Assembly (NCBI GenBank): GCA_017985935.1
Contig: JAGNWT010000035.1
Location: 1-38,320 of the forward strand
Direction: 5' to 3'
Length of the DNA stretch: 38,320 nt
Origin: Anaerolineales bacterium
Lineage (GTDB): Bacteria > Chloroflexota > Anaerolineae > Anaerolineales > Villigracilaceae
Shown here: in pieces, positions 14,110 through 22,000 of the stretch
Layout of the letters: the number at the start of each line of letters is the position of its first letter
How positions within the stretch are numbered: the first letter of the stretch is position 1
Made by a program: the position numbers and the translations under genes
Notes under the pieces: model-generated
Databases searched by the model: none
Told to the model about the DNA's origin: nothing
The model's input: only the letters and a program-made list of their open reading frames with translations

Positions 14110-17100
14110 ATGGTAGCCCAAACCGGCTCGCGAAAAACCAAAGTCTTTATTTCATACTCACGCAAAAACAAACCTTTTGTAAGCAAGTTAAACACTGCCC
14201 TCGATGAGAACGGCATTGATGCGTGGGTCGATTGGGAGGGAATCCCTCTCACCTCCGATTGGATGGCAGAGATCACTGCAGCGATCGAAGGCTGTGACGC
14301 ATTCGTGTTCGTCATCAGCCCGGATTCGCTGAAGTCCAAAGTTTGTGCGGATGAGTTGGAACTGGGACTGAAGTACAACAAGAAGATCGTCCCTGTTCTG
14401 TACGCGGATCCCGAAAAAGGACAGAAGATGCACCCCAAATTGGCTTCGACCAATTGGGTGTATTTGCGTCCGAAGAAAGATGATTTCAAGAGCACGATCC
14501 CCAAACTTATTGAAGCCATTCAAACTGATCTCGGATGGGTACAACAACATACTCGTCTGCTGCAACGCGCTTCGGAATGGGAAAATAAAAGCCGCAATAA
14601 TAGTTACCTGCTTCAGGGAAGTGACCTCAGCGACGGCGAAACTTGGATGACGGAATCCACCAAAGATGTGGCGCGCGCTGTAGTTCCCCTTCAGGCGGAA
14701 TACATCAGCACCAGCCGCAAGGCAGCGATCACCCGCCAAAGGAATCTCACGATCGGGATCGGCTTCGTTCTGGCGTTGACCGTTGTAATGGGCTTCGTAG
14801 CCATCTTGCAGTGGCAGAAGGCAGACGAGAACGCCATCCGCGCAGCCCACAGTGCAGAGACAGCGGTCGCCAACGAACATATCGCTGCCACTCAAAAGGC
14901 AAACGCCGAAGAACAAAAGAAGTTCGCTGAAGAAAGCGAAGCCCGGGCGATTGCGAGTGCCAATGAAGCCAAAGCGCAGCGCAGCGCCGTGCAAGCTGAG
15001 ATCTACAGCGGGCGTCCCGCAAAGTTATTCACCAGCACGTTACTGGCTCTCGAGTCATGGACGCGGATGCGCTCGAACGATGCCGAAGATATCTTGCGAA
15101 ATAATGTCACCCTCATGGCAACTTACATCCGTCAGGTTCAACATAACGGACGTGTATGGAATATCACCGTCAGCCCTGACGGCACACGTTTTGTCACTGC
15201 AAGCGATGATAAGACCGCCTGCGTCTGGACAATGGGCGGTGAAAAGAATTTCTGCGTTCAGCACAATGATGCCATCAATGATGCGTTATTCAGCATGGAT
15301 AACAAATATCTAGTCACTGCAAGCGCAGACGGGGTGATCGGTATCTGGAACGCTGACAACGGCGAATCGATCCAGTCTTTCGATTACGGCACGAACATTT
15401 GGGACATTGATATCAGCCCTAATAACAAGTGGCTGGCAGTCGGGCGAGATGATGGCAGGCTATCCCTTATTGACCTCACAAGATTGAAAGAGGAACTTAG
15501 TTTCTTCCTTGGAGATCACGCCTTATACACTTTATCTTTCAGCCCAACCAATGAATGGCTCGCGATGGGCGCAACGAATGGACAGGTCACCCTGTGGAGA
15601 GTCAACACCGGACAGTCGATCGCCGGACCCAGACACAGTTCTGAAGTCTACGCCATCGATTTCAGCCCGGACGGAAATTGGGTGGTTTCCGTAGGAGCTG
15701 ACAGCACAGCCAGAGTGGCAAGGACCTTCAGTGGCGGAACCAAATATATTCTTCCGCACAATGATTGGGTTGAAGATGTCGCTTTTGCGCCGGACGGTTC
15801 CTGGTTCACCACTGTCGCAGACGATAAGCTCGTCCGGGTTTTTGACACTGACACAGGTGTGGAAAAATTCCGCGTGGAGCACCAGGGCTTCGTGATCAGA
15901 ACAGACATCAGCCCTGACGGTCAATGGATCGCAAGCACGGGATTCGATAATACGGTTCGCGTATGGGAATCTGCTTCCGGCTCGCTCATGCGCGAGATCG
16001 TGCTCGATGCGCCCGGGTCGGCACTATCCTTCTCGGCAGACAACAGCCGCATCGTTGTTGGAGACCGGGATGGACGCGTCAGCATCTGGGACATCTCCGC
16101 TTCTAAAGCCCGCGTTGGTTTCATGGAATTTCCAGAATTGATCCACAAGGCAAAATTTGACCCCACGGGTCAATGGGTTGTCTTTAACACAGATGACAAA
16201 AATCTCTGGTTGATCGCAACCGATCAATTGACCTCCCTGCATGACGGCACACAAGGCACCAAACTCGCAACATTGGAAAACATCACCTCGCAGACCAAGG
16301 TCAGCCCAAATTCAAAATGGATCGCGGTTTCTGAGACCTATGGCAGCCGGGCAAATCTGATAAACGTTGAAACCAAGACCCGTTACATCCTTCCGCACGA
16401 TTCTGACATCAGTGGAATGGGTTTCAGTGGGAACAGCAATTTCCTGGCAACAACCAATGAAAAGGGAACGAAGGTTCACATTTGGGATGTGGAAAGCGGA
16501 GCGCTGATCGAAGATATTCAGTTCGATATGGTCGCGTTCACCATCGCATTCAATCCCAAAAATGATACGCTTGCCATTGGGTTTTCCGGAAAGATCGTGA
16601 TATGGGATATTGCCGGCAAAAAAGAGATCGGTTCCCTGCCACAGATCGGCGACATAAAATCGCTCAACTACAGCCCGGACGGTCATTGGCTGGCAACCAC
16701 CAACAGCGAGGGCGGCATCTCCCTTTGGGAAATGAGCAACGGCATCCCCACTGAGGCTCGCTATAAATTTATTCAAGGCGGAAGCATCACCTCCCTTGAA
16801 TTCAACAAAGACGGGTCTTTGCTGTCTTCAGGCGGCTCAGACGGATATGCCTATATCTGGGACCTGTCATCCGGCGAAGAACGGGCGCGCCTGCCGCATG
16901 GCAATTCAGTGAGCGGCGTATCCTTCTCCCCCATCAACGACCAGTTGATCACGGTCTCACAGAAGGTCGCTCAGATCTGGGATATATCTCAATTGGAGCT
17001 CATATCCACCGAAGACCTTGACAAAGCGGCTTGCGCCAAACTGCCAAGTAATTTCTCGTCAAGTGATTGGGCGTTCTTCTTTCACGGAGAAGAATATCGC

Positions 17101-17136
17101 CTGATTTGTCCGAACCTGCCAGCAGGTGCAAACTAG
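14110..17136 (+). CDS. TIR domain - transmembrane helix - WD40 double-propeller protein
   Basis: A 1008-residue membrane-anchored protein. Residues 9-140 form a TIR domain (KVFISYSRKN, DAWVDWEGI, DAFVFVISPDSLKSKVC, then ADELE). Glu82 in C-x-x-E occupies the catalytic position of NAD-cleaving TIRs. Residues 145-210 carry the linker LLQRASEWE ... LLQGSDL usual in TIR/caspase/STAND-WD40 proteins. One membrane helix (about 213-235) and an Ala/Glu-rich coiled coil (240-295) follow. From 349 to the end about 15 WD40 blades can be counted (repeated SPDGxWxx ... VxVWD), enough for two propellers. No NTPase domain lies between TIR and WD40. The TIR should be cytoplasmic, in which case the propellers would face outward if there is only this helix, unless the hydrophobic segment is re-entrant. 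ATG at 14110 has AAGGA 6 nt upstream; gap to the previous gene 14 nt. Confidence 0.92.
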   Translation: MVAQTGSRKTKVFISYSRKNKPFVSKLNTALDENGIDAWVDWEGIPLTSDWMAEITAAIEGCDAFVFVISPDSLKSKVCADELELGLKYNKKIVPVLYADPEKGQKMHPKLASTNWVYLRPKKDDFKSTIPKLIEAIQTDLGWVQQHTRLLQRASEWENKSRNNSYLLQGSDLSDGETWMTESTKDVARAVVPLQAEYISTSRKAAITRQRNLTIGIGFVLALTVVMGFVAILQWQKADENAIRAAHSAETAVANEHIAATQKANAEEQKKFAEESEARAIASANEAKAQRSAVQAEIYSGRPAKLFTSTLLALESWTRMRSNDAEDILRNNVTLMATYIRQVQHNGRVWNITVSPDGTRFVTASDDKTACVWTMGGEKNFCVQHNDAINDALFSMDNKYLVTASADGVIGIWNADNGESIQSFDYGTNIWDIDISPNNKWLAVGRDDGRLSLIDLTRLKEELSFFLGDHALYTLSFSPTNEWLAMGATNGQVTLWRVNTGQSIAGPRHSSEVYAIDFSPDGNWVVSVGADSTARVARTFSGGTKYILPHNDWVEDVAFAPDGSWFTTVADDKLVRVFDTDTGVEKFRVEHQGFVIRTDISPDGQWIASTGFDNTVRVWESASGSLMREIVLDAPGSALSFSADNSRIVVGDRDGRVSIWDISASKARVGFMEFPELIHKAKFDPTGQWVVFNTDDKNLWLIATDQLTSLHDGTQGTKLATLENITSQTKVSPNSKWIAVSETYGSRANLINVETKTRYILPHDSDISGMGFSGNSNFLATTNEKGTKVHIWDVESGALIEDIQFDMVAFTIAFNPKNDTLAIGFSGKIVIWDIAGKKEIGSLPQIGDIKSLNYSPDGHWLATTNSEGGISLWEMSNGIPTEARYKFIQGGSITSLEFNKDGSLLSSGGSDGYAYIWDLSSGEERARLPHGNSVSGVSFSPINDQLITVSQKVAQIWDISQLELISTEDLDKAACAKLPSNFSSSDWAFFFHGEEYRLICPNLPAGAN

Positions 17137-17155
17137 ATCGATCGGAGAAGCCAAT

Positions 17156-18487
17156 ATGGAAACTCAAACACAAAAAGTCTCACCCATTCTGGAAGTCGCA
17201 TGGACGCGTTTTGCCCAGCTAGACGCGTTATCCCTGAAACGGTCAAAGTCTCACATTCGATTGCGATGGTGGGTCGCCACGCTGGGTGTGCTCGCAACCT
17301 TGTTCGCCATCCTGACCGAAATCGTTCCGCAGGGATTTTCACCGGTCATCAGTTTTATTTTAAAAATGTTCCTGATCGCCACACCGATCCTCGCATCAGG
17401 AATGGCTGCATTTGTGAAATGGCGTTACTCCAGCGGAGACTGGCTGGTGGCGCGCGCCGGAGCAGAAGAGATCCTCAAAGAGATCTACGCCTACCGAACC
17501 ATTCTACAAAATGAACCCACCCGCCGCGCCTGGCTTGAAAAGCGTTTGGAAGAAATTCAGCGTTCGGTCTATAGCGGGATGAACGGCGAGTTGATCCTTG
17601 AGCCGCATAAAGGCGCCCTGCCGCCTACTTCACGCTTCAATCCCAGTTACCCGAATACCGATCCTGGCTTCCACGATCTGACCGGTGAAGAATATTTCCG
17701 TTTCAGGTTGGAAAACGAATTGGGATGGCACACGAAAGAAGTCAACAAGCGGCAAAAAGAACGCACCCGCTTGCAGATCCTCATCTTCATTGCCGGCGGT
17801 TTGGGAGCTTTCATTGCCGCATGGGGATCTCCGGTCTCTTTGTGGGTTGCGCTGACCGCAGCATTTACAGCCGCAATGCTTGGCTGGCAGGAATTGAGAA
17901 ATATCGATGCGGTCATCCGCAATTACAGCAAGGTGATCATTGAACTGACCATCCTTTCAGATCACTGGAAGAATCTGGAAGGCAATGAGATCAACCAGAC
18001 AGAATTCTACAGAATGGTCCGCTCTGCTGAAGACATTCTCTGGGCGCAGAATATGGAATACATCAAGTCTCAGCAAGAGGCTTTGAAAGACGCGGATCTG
18101 GAAGAGGAAGCAAGTCTTATCACTCGCGTGATCAAGGAACAGCGCGAATCAGACCGCCGCCTAAAGAAGGCATTTGCCGACGCAGTGGTTGATTACACCG
18201 ACGATGCCCTGCAGGAAGCGGAAGAGAATCTCACCGAAACTTTCAGGGAAACTCTTGGCTCGCTGGCAGAGGAGGCTTCATCAGAGTTGGTGCAAGCCGA
18301 ACTCGCCGCCATGCAGGAAGCCCTGGAGGAAGCCGTTGAAAACTTCACAGAAAAACTGGGATTATCCTCCACCATGCAATCGATCGAAGAGGATTACAAA
18401 GGTGTCACCGTTGACGCCAATGTTCCCATGAAGGTGTTGAACGAGATCCTGGCTCGCAACCCAAAGACCGGTGAGATCAAAGGTTAA
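17156..18487 (+). CDS. Twin SLATT (DUF4231-type) membrane protein
   Basis: A 443-residue protein with two copies of the SLATT 2-TM effector module known from bacterial nucleotide-driven conflict systems. Copy one has helices at about residues 38-55 and 65-86 followed by the cytoplasmic helix GDWLVARAGAEEILKEIYAYRT. Copy two begins YFRFRLENELGWHTKEVNKRQKERTR, here a conserved amphipathic lead-in, then helices at about 207-223 and 227-243 and LRNIDAVIRNYSKVIIELT. Residues 315-425 are long charged amphipathic helices (EEAxxxLxE patterns). The family is proposed to form membrane pores that kill or arrest the cell when activated. ATG at 17156 follows GGAGAAGCC; a GTG 30 nt upstream would overlap the previous stop and is less likely. 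Gap to the TIR gene 19 nt. Confidence 0.85.
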   Translation: METQTQKVSPILEVAWTRFAQLDALSLKRSKSHIRLRWWVATLGVLATLFAILTEIVPQGFSPVISFILKMFLIATPILASGMAAFVKWRYSSGDWLVARAGAEEILKEIYAYRTILQNEPTRRAWLEKRLEEIQRSVYSGMNGELILEPHKGALPPTSRFNPSYPNTDPGFHDLTGEEYFRFRLENELGWHTKEVNKRQKERTRLQILIFIAGGLGAFIAAWGSPVSLWVALTAAFTAAMLGWQELRNIDAVIRNYSKVIIELTILSDHWKNLEGNEINQTEFYRMVRSAEDILWAQNMEYIKSQQEALKDADLEEEASLITRVIKEQRESDRRLKKAFADAVVDYTDDALQEAEENLTETFRETLGSLAEEASSELVQAELAAMQEALEEAVENFTEKLGLSSTMQSIEEDYKGVTVDANVPMKVLNEILARNPKTGEIKG

Positions 18488-18493
18488 GTCAAT

Positions 18494-20797
18494 ATGACAG
18501 AAACGATCGAAACACCCAAACCAGCCACACCACCCGTCCCTGCACCGGCTCAGCCGCCCGCCCCGGCAGCAGTGGTAAAGGAAGATAAGACCCTGCCTGT
18601 GGAAAAATCCAAACCGGCTCCAGCGCAACGCCCGATCCGCCCTGAAGTCCGCCCGCATGCATTTGTGGTCATGCCTTTCGGAAAGAAAAAAGGCGGCGAT
18701 GGATCACTGTACGACTTCAACGCGATCTACAAAACGCTGATCAAGCCTGCGCTTGAAGAAGCAGGCTTTGAAGCCTTTCGCGCAGACGAAGAGACCACCT
18801 CCGGTGACATCCTGACCGATATGTTCCAGGAACTACTGTTGGCTGATCTCTGCATTTGCGATCTCAGCATCGACAATGCCAATGTCTATTACGAGCTTGG
18901 CATTCGTCACGCCTTCCGCAGGCGCGGGGTGGTACACATCCAGGCTGGGCGCGCGTATATGCCCTTTGATATTTTCAACGTCCGCACTCTGCCGTATCAC
19001 ATCACTCCCGAGGGCGTGCCCGACCCCGCATTCATCAAAGCGGATATTCAAGCCATCGCGCGCATGACGCGTGATACCTGGGCATCAGATCGAGACGCGG
19101 TCCACAGCCCGATCTTCAACCTGTTGACCGGCTTACGCGAGCCCGAAAGAAGGGCTTTGCGCACGCCGCTCGCAACAGGATTCTGGCGCGAATACAACGA
19201 ATGGCAGCAGAGGGTCACCATTGCACAGCGGCAAAAACGAATCGGCGATATCCTGTTGTTGACCGAAGAGATCCAAAACCCGCTCATCAAGGAAGAAGCC
19301 ATTGGCGAAGCCGGGCGCGCACTCTCCAACATGGGACGCAACGAACTCGCATTGGCACAGTACCGTAAAGGGCTGGAGGTCAACTCAGGCAATCAAACTT
19401 TCCGCCGCGAAGAGGCTTTCAACTTAAACCGCCTGGGGCGAGTGGACGAAGCCATCGTCAAGATCGAAAGCCTGCTAAACGACTTTCCCAATGACAGTGA
19501 AGCGATCTCGTATCTTGGGCGCATATACAAGGAAATGTGGACGCACTCATGGAAGCGCATCAACGACAAAGCCAAGCGAATCAAGACGGCGTTCGACTCC
19601 TACCACTGGCTGATCCGCGCTACAGATATTTACATGCGCGGCTTCCACTTTGATTTGAACAATACCTATCCGGGTGTCAACGCCCTCACCCTCTCCACCA
19701 TCGCTGTGCACCTCGCAGACAAGTTCGACGACAAGCAAGACCCCGACCCCGATATTTCCCGCATCCGCGAAAAACTGCCGGAATTGCGCGGCGCTCTGAT
19801 CTTTGCATTGGAAGAAGAAGCAGATAGCGACAACGCCGATTATTGGACCTTGATCTCGCTGGCTGAGTTGAGAGTCCTGACGGCGGATAACACATCCAGC
19901 GTTGTGCGCGCGTATCGCAAAGCGCTCACTGCCTCACGCCGAAACATCTTCTACCTGAACACATCTCTGGCGCAACTGGAAATGCTCAAAGCCCTCGGTA
20001 TGCGCGACCAATATGTTCAGGTGGGCATCAACACCATCAAAGAGGAGATCGCCCGCACCAATGGTGATGAGCCTGTACAAAGTCCCCAAAAAGGCGGGGC
20101 GAAGAAAAAATCATCGTCCAACGCTTCAAGTGGAAGCGGACGCGCATTCCTGTTCACCGGTTACATGGTGGACTACGCCGGTAAGGATAAGAAAACCTTC
20201 CCTGCCGACAAGGAAAAGGAGATCCGCCAGGATATTCGAGAAAAATTGGAAAGCTTCAATCTCGGATCTGAAGACCGGGCTTTCGTAGCCGGGCTTTCAG
20301 CCGGCAGCGAGATCATATTTGCAGAGTTGTGCGTGGAAATGGGGATCAAGGTCAAGGCTTTCCTCCCGCTGCCTGAAGCCGCATACATCCGCGAATTTGT
20401 ATCACCAGGCGGCGATCAATGGGTTGACCGCTTCTACAAGATCCGAAATCACCATCTGGTCGAAGAGCAGTATCAGGTCGAGAATGTGGGTCCCCCGAAG
20501 AATGGGGATGATCTTTACGAACGCAACAACCGCTGGGCTTTGTACTCCTCCCTTGGCAAGGGCATAGATAAAGTTCGCCTGATCTCGCTCTGCAACATCC
20601 ACGGCGATGTGCCCAAAGACCGCGACGCTCAATTGGTAAAGCACATGATGGATCTGATGCGAGAGATCGGCGGAAGCATAGAACAGATCAGCACAGCGAA
20701 ATACGTGCATCGCATCATCGACAACGTGCTGGAACGATTGATGGATGAAGGCAAGGAAAAATACAACCAAACCTCGATCCGAAAACGAAAAAAATAA
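18494..20797 (+). CDS. ASK1/MAP3K5-like protein: deoxyribohydrolase-like domain, TRAFs-binding TPRs, SLOG-like domain
   Basis: A 767-residue soluble protein. After a Pro/Ala-rich linker (residues 8-50), residues 54-200 match the MAP3K deoxyribohydrolase-like (TIR-related, nucleoside-deoxyribosyltransferase fold) domain: HAFVVMPFGKK, DEETTSGDIL, and ADLCICDLSIDNANVYYELG with Glu134 at the catalytic position. About 215-520 is a TPR-type solenoid of the MAP3K TRAFs-binding family (DUF4071), as in the N-terminal half of animal ASK1. About 546-740 is a Rossmann-type SLOG-like domain: AFLFTGYMVD, FVAGLSAGSEIIFAELC, FLPLPEAAYIREFV; a similar domain accompanies bacterial adenylate cyclases. No kinase domain exists. 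Last gene of the operon, 6 nt after the SLATT stop, ribosome site AAAGG. Probable sensor or signal generator; ligand unknown. Confidence 0.88.
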   Translation: MTETIETPKPATPPVPAPAQPPAPAAVVKEDKTLPVEKSKPAPAQRPIRPEVRPHAFVVMPFGKKKGGDGSLYDFNAIYKTLIKPALEEAGFEAFRADEETTSGDILTDMFQELLLADLCICDLSIDNANVYYELGIRHAFRRRGVVHIQAGRAYMPFDIFNVRTLPYHITPEGVPDPAFIKADIQAIARMTRDTWASDRDAVHSPIFNLLTGLREPERRALRTPLATGFWREYNEWQQRVTIAQRQKRIGDILLLTEEIQNPLIKEEAIGEAGRALSNMGRNELALAQYRKGLEVNSGNQTFRREEAFNLNRLGRVDEAIVKIESLLNDFPNDSEAISYLGRIYKEMWTHSWKRINDKAKRIKTAFDSYHWLIRATDIYMRGFHFDLNNTYPGVNALTLSTIAVHLADKFDDKQDPDPDISRIREKLPELRGALIFALEEEADSDNADYWTLISLAELRVLTADNTSSVVRAYRKALTASRRNIFYLNTSLAQLEMLKALGMRDQYVQVGINTIKEEIARTNGDEPVQSPQKGGAKKKSSSNASSGSGRAFLFTGYMVDYAGKDKKTFPADKEKEIRQDIREKLESFNLGSEDRAFVAGLSAGSEIIFAELCVEMGIKVKAFLPLPEAAYIREFVSPGGDQWVDRFYKIRNHHLVEEQYQVENVGPPKNGDDLYERNNRWALYSSLGKGIDKVRLISLCNIHGDVPKDRDAQLVKHMMDLMREIGGSIEQISTAKYVHRIIDNVLERLMDEGKEKYNQTSIRKRKK

Positions 20798-20818
20798 ACT
20801 TCCTTTTGGAATAAAGAA

Positions 20819-20848
20819 AAAACCCGTCGAAGTTATTCGACGGGTTTC
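20819..20848. terminator. Bidirectional terminator at the end of the TIR/SLATT operon
   Basis: AACCCGTCGAA (20821-20831) pairs with TTCGACGGGTT (20836-20846), loop GTTA, flanked by an A-run on the left and TTT on the right. It serves the operon and the converging gene at 20833-21303, whose stop lies inside the hairpin. Confidence 0.85.
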
Positions 20849-21303
20849 ATTACCTGAGGTACTTTTTCTTTGAAGTAGGGCCAGATCTCACCTTTGATGC
20901 CGCGTGCCAGATAAAAATCTCCAGCGCGGACGGTCAGCGGACCTTCAAGTGTTTCGATCATCACCATGCGGTCGGCGTCTCCGTCCGTCAGGTCTGTCAA
21001 AGGGACGAGATGCACAAGAGCGCGCTTGACACAATAGCCGGGTCGTGTGACCATATAACTGACTTCAAAGATCTGCGGGTCGATACACCAAAAATCATTG
21101 GGTGTCTCCAATTCACTGATGAGAATATCGCCATACTTGGCGGTCAACTCTCCGCCCCAGGGCGTCTTGATCAGTAAGGTCTGCGGATCGTTTGGTCCCG
21201 GTAAAAATGGCACTGCCCTGCGCTCAACAATACTGCGATATGCTCTAAATTTCAACTTTTCGAGAATCGGATCTTGTGAAGTAATCTTAATTGGCTCGGT
21301 CAT
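20833..21303 (-). CDS. Hypothetical protein with an internally duplicated GDxL/F motif
   Basis: A 156-residue soluble protein of unknown function. Two similar stretches are present: TPWGGELTAKYGDILISELE (about residues 45-64) and TLEGPLTVRAGDFYLARGIKGEIWPYF (about 115-142, first part). The form x-x-G-x-L-x-x-x-x-GDx-hydrophobic followed in the second by GEIWP resembles the GDW-h-V-x-G-x-x-GE-x-YP motif frequent in small phage proteins and in cupin-like regulators. No membrane segment. ATG at 21303 is used; a TTG 6 nt upstream is possible. It is divergent from the kinase-like gene at 21390. The stop codon overlaps the shared terminator hairpin. Confidence 0.65.
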   Translation of the reverse strand: MTEPIKITSQDPILEKLKFRAYRSIVERRAVPFLPGPNDPQTLLIKTPWGGELTAKYGDILISELETPNDFWCIDPQIFEVSYMVTRPGYCVKRALVHLVPLTDLTDGDADRMVMIETLEGPLTVRAGDFYLARGIKGEIWPYFKEKVPQVMKPVE

Positions 21304-21389
21304 GTCCAAATTTTATCATATTCAAATGTGGCGAAATTATTATTTTTGTCATCAAAATCTCCAACAAGAAAGTGTAAAAAATAAAGTCT

Positions 21390-21998
21390 ATGAGCATCCT
21401 GATCAGCATTGTTGGCGTAAGTGGGGTTGGCAAAACCACACTTGCGCGCGCGCTCTGCGAACGTTTTGACTTCGCCATGGCGTTTGAACAGCACGCCGAG
21501 AGACCATTTCAAGCGCTCTTCAAACAGGATGCCAAATACGCACTTGCAAATCAAATGGATTACCTGCTCTTTCGGGCGGAACAAGAACGGGTGTTACGAA
21601 ACGGCGACCGGCACGCGTTGATGGATGGCGGTTTTGATCTGGATTTTTTTGGATTCACACGGCTCTTTCATGCTCATGGCTGGCTCACCGCCGAAGAATT
21701 TGATCTGTGCCGTCGCTTCTACACTTTGACCCGGGACCTGTTGCCGCCCCCGGAATTGGTCATCGCCCTGAACGCGGAGCCGCGGGTCGTCAGTGAGAGG
21801 CTCGCCGCTCGCAACAGGATCAACATCGCTTCCGAGAAAGATGCGGGGCTGTTCAAGGAATATCTGGATGAGTGGCTGAGATCGCTGCCGAAAGAAAATC
21901 TGCTTGAGCTAAACGTCTCGCATGAAAATTCAGACTACACCCAAAGCGTGCCCATGATCCTTGAACGAATCAGAATGCAATTTAATCTGCCAGAATAA
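21390..21998 (+). CDS. P-loop nucleoside kinase-like protein (deoxynucleoside kinase family)
   Basis: A 202-residue P-loop protein. The Walker A loop GVSGVGKTT is at residues 9-17; ALMDGGFDLDFFGFTRLF takes the place of the base- and sugar-recognition D/E-R-S strand; PPELVIALNAEPRVVSERLAARNR gives the Leu-strand and the Arg-rich lid of deoxynucleoside kinases. Family members phosphorylate dA, dG, dC or dT for salvage. The usual E/D-R-S motif is changed to DGG, so substrate or even activity may differ. Soluble. The stop lies 2 nt before the next gene, so it heads a five-gene plus-strand run whose other early members handle nucleotides and molybdenum cofactor. Ribosome site is weak (AAAGTCT). 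Confidence 0.7.
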   Translation: MSILISIVGVSGVGKTTLARALCERFDFAMAFEQHAERPFQALFKQDAKYALANQMDYLLFRAEQERVLRNGDRHALMDGGFDLDFFGFTRLFHAHGWLTAEEFDLCRRFYTLTRDLLPPPELVIALNAEPRVVSERLAARNRINIASEKDAGLFKEYLDEWLRSLPKENLLELNVSHENSDYTQSVPMILERIRMQFNLPE

Positions 21999-22000
21999 TT

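Noticed and set aside
12698..20797. The possibility that this is an ordinary signal-transduction operon (for example stress or cell-wall sensing)
   Set aside because: Not excluded, but less favoured: there is no kinase, sigma factor or wall enzyme, while TIR, SLATT and SLOG-type modules are jointly typical of conflict systems.
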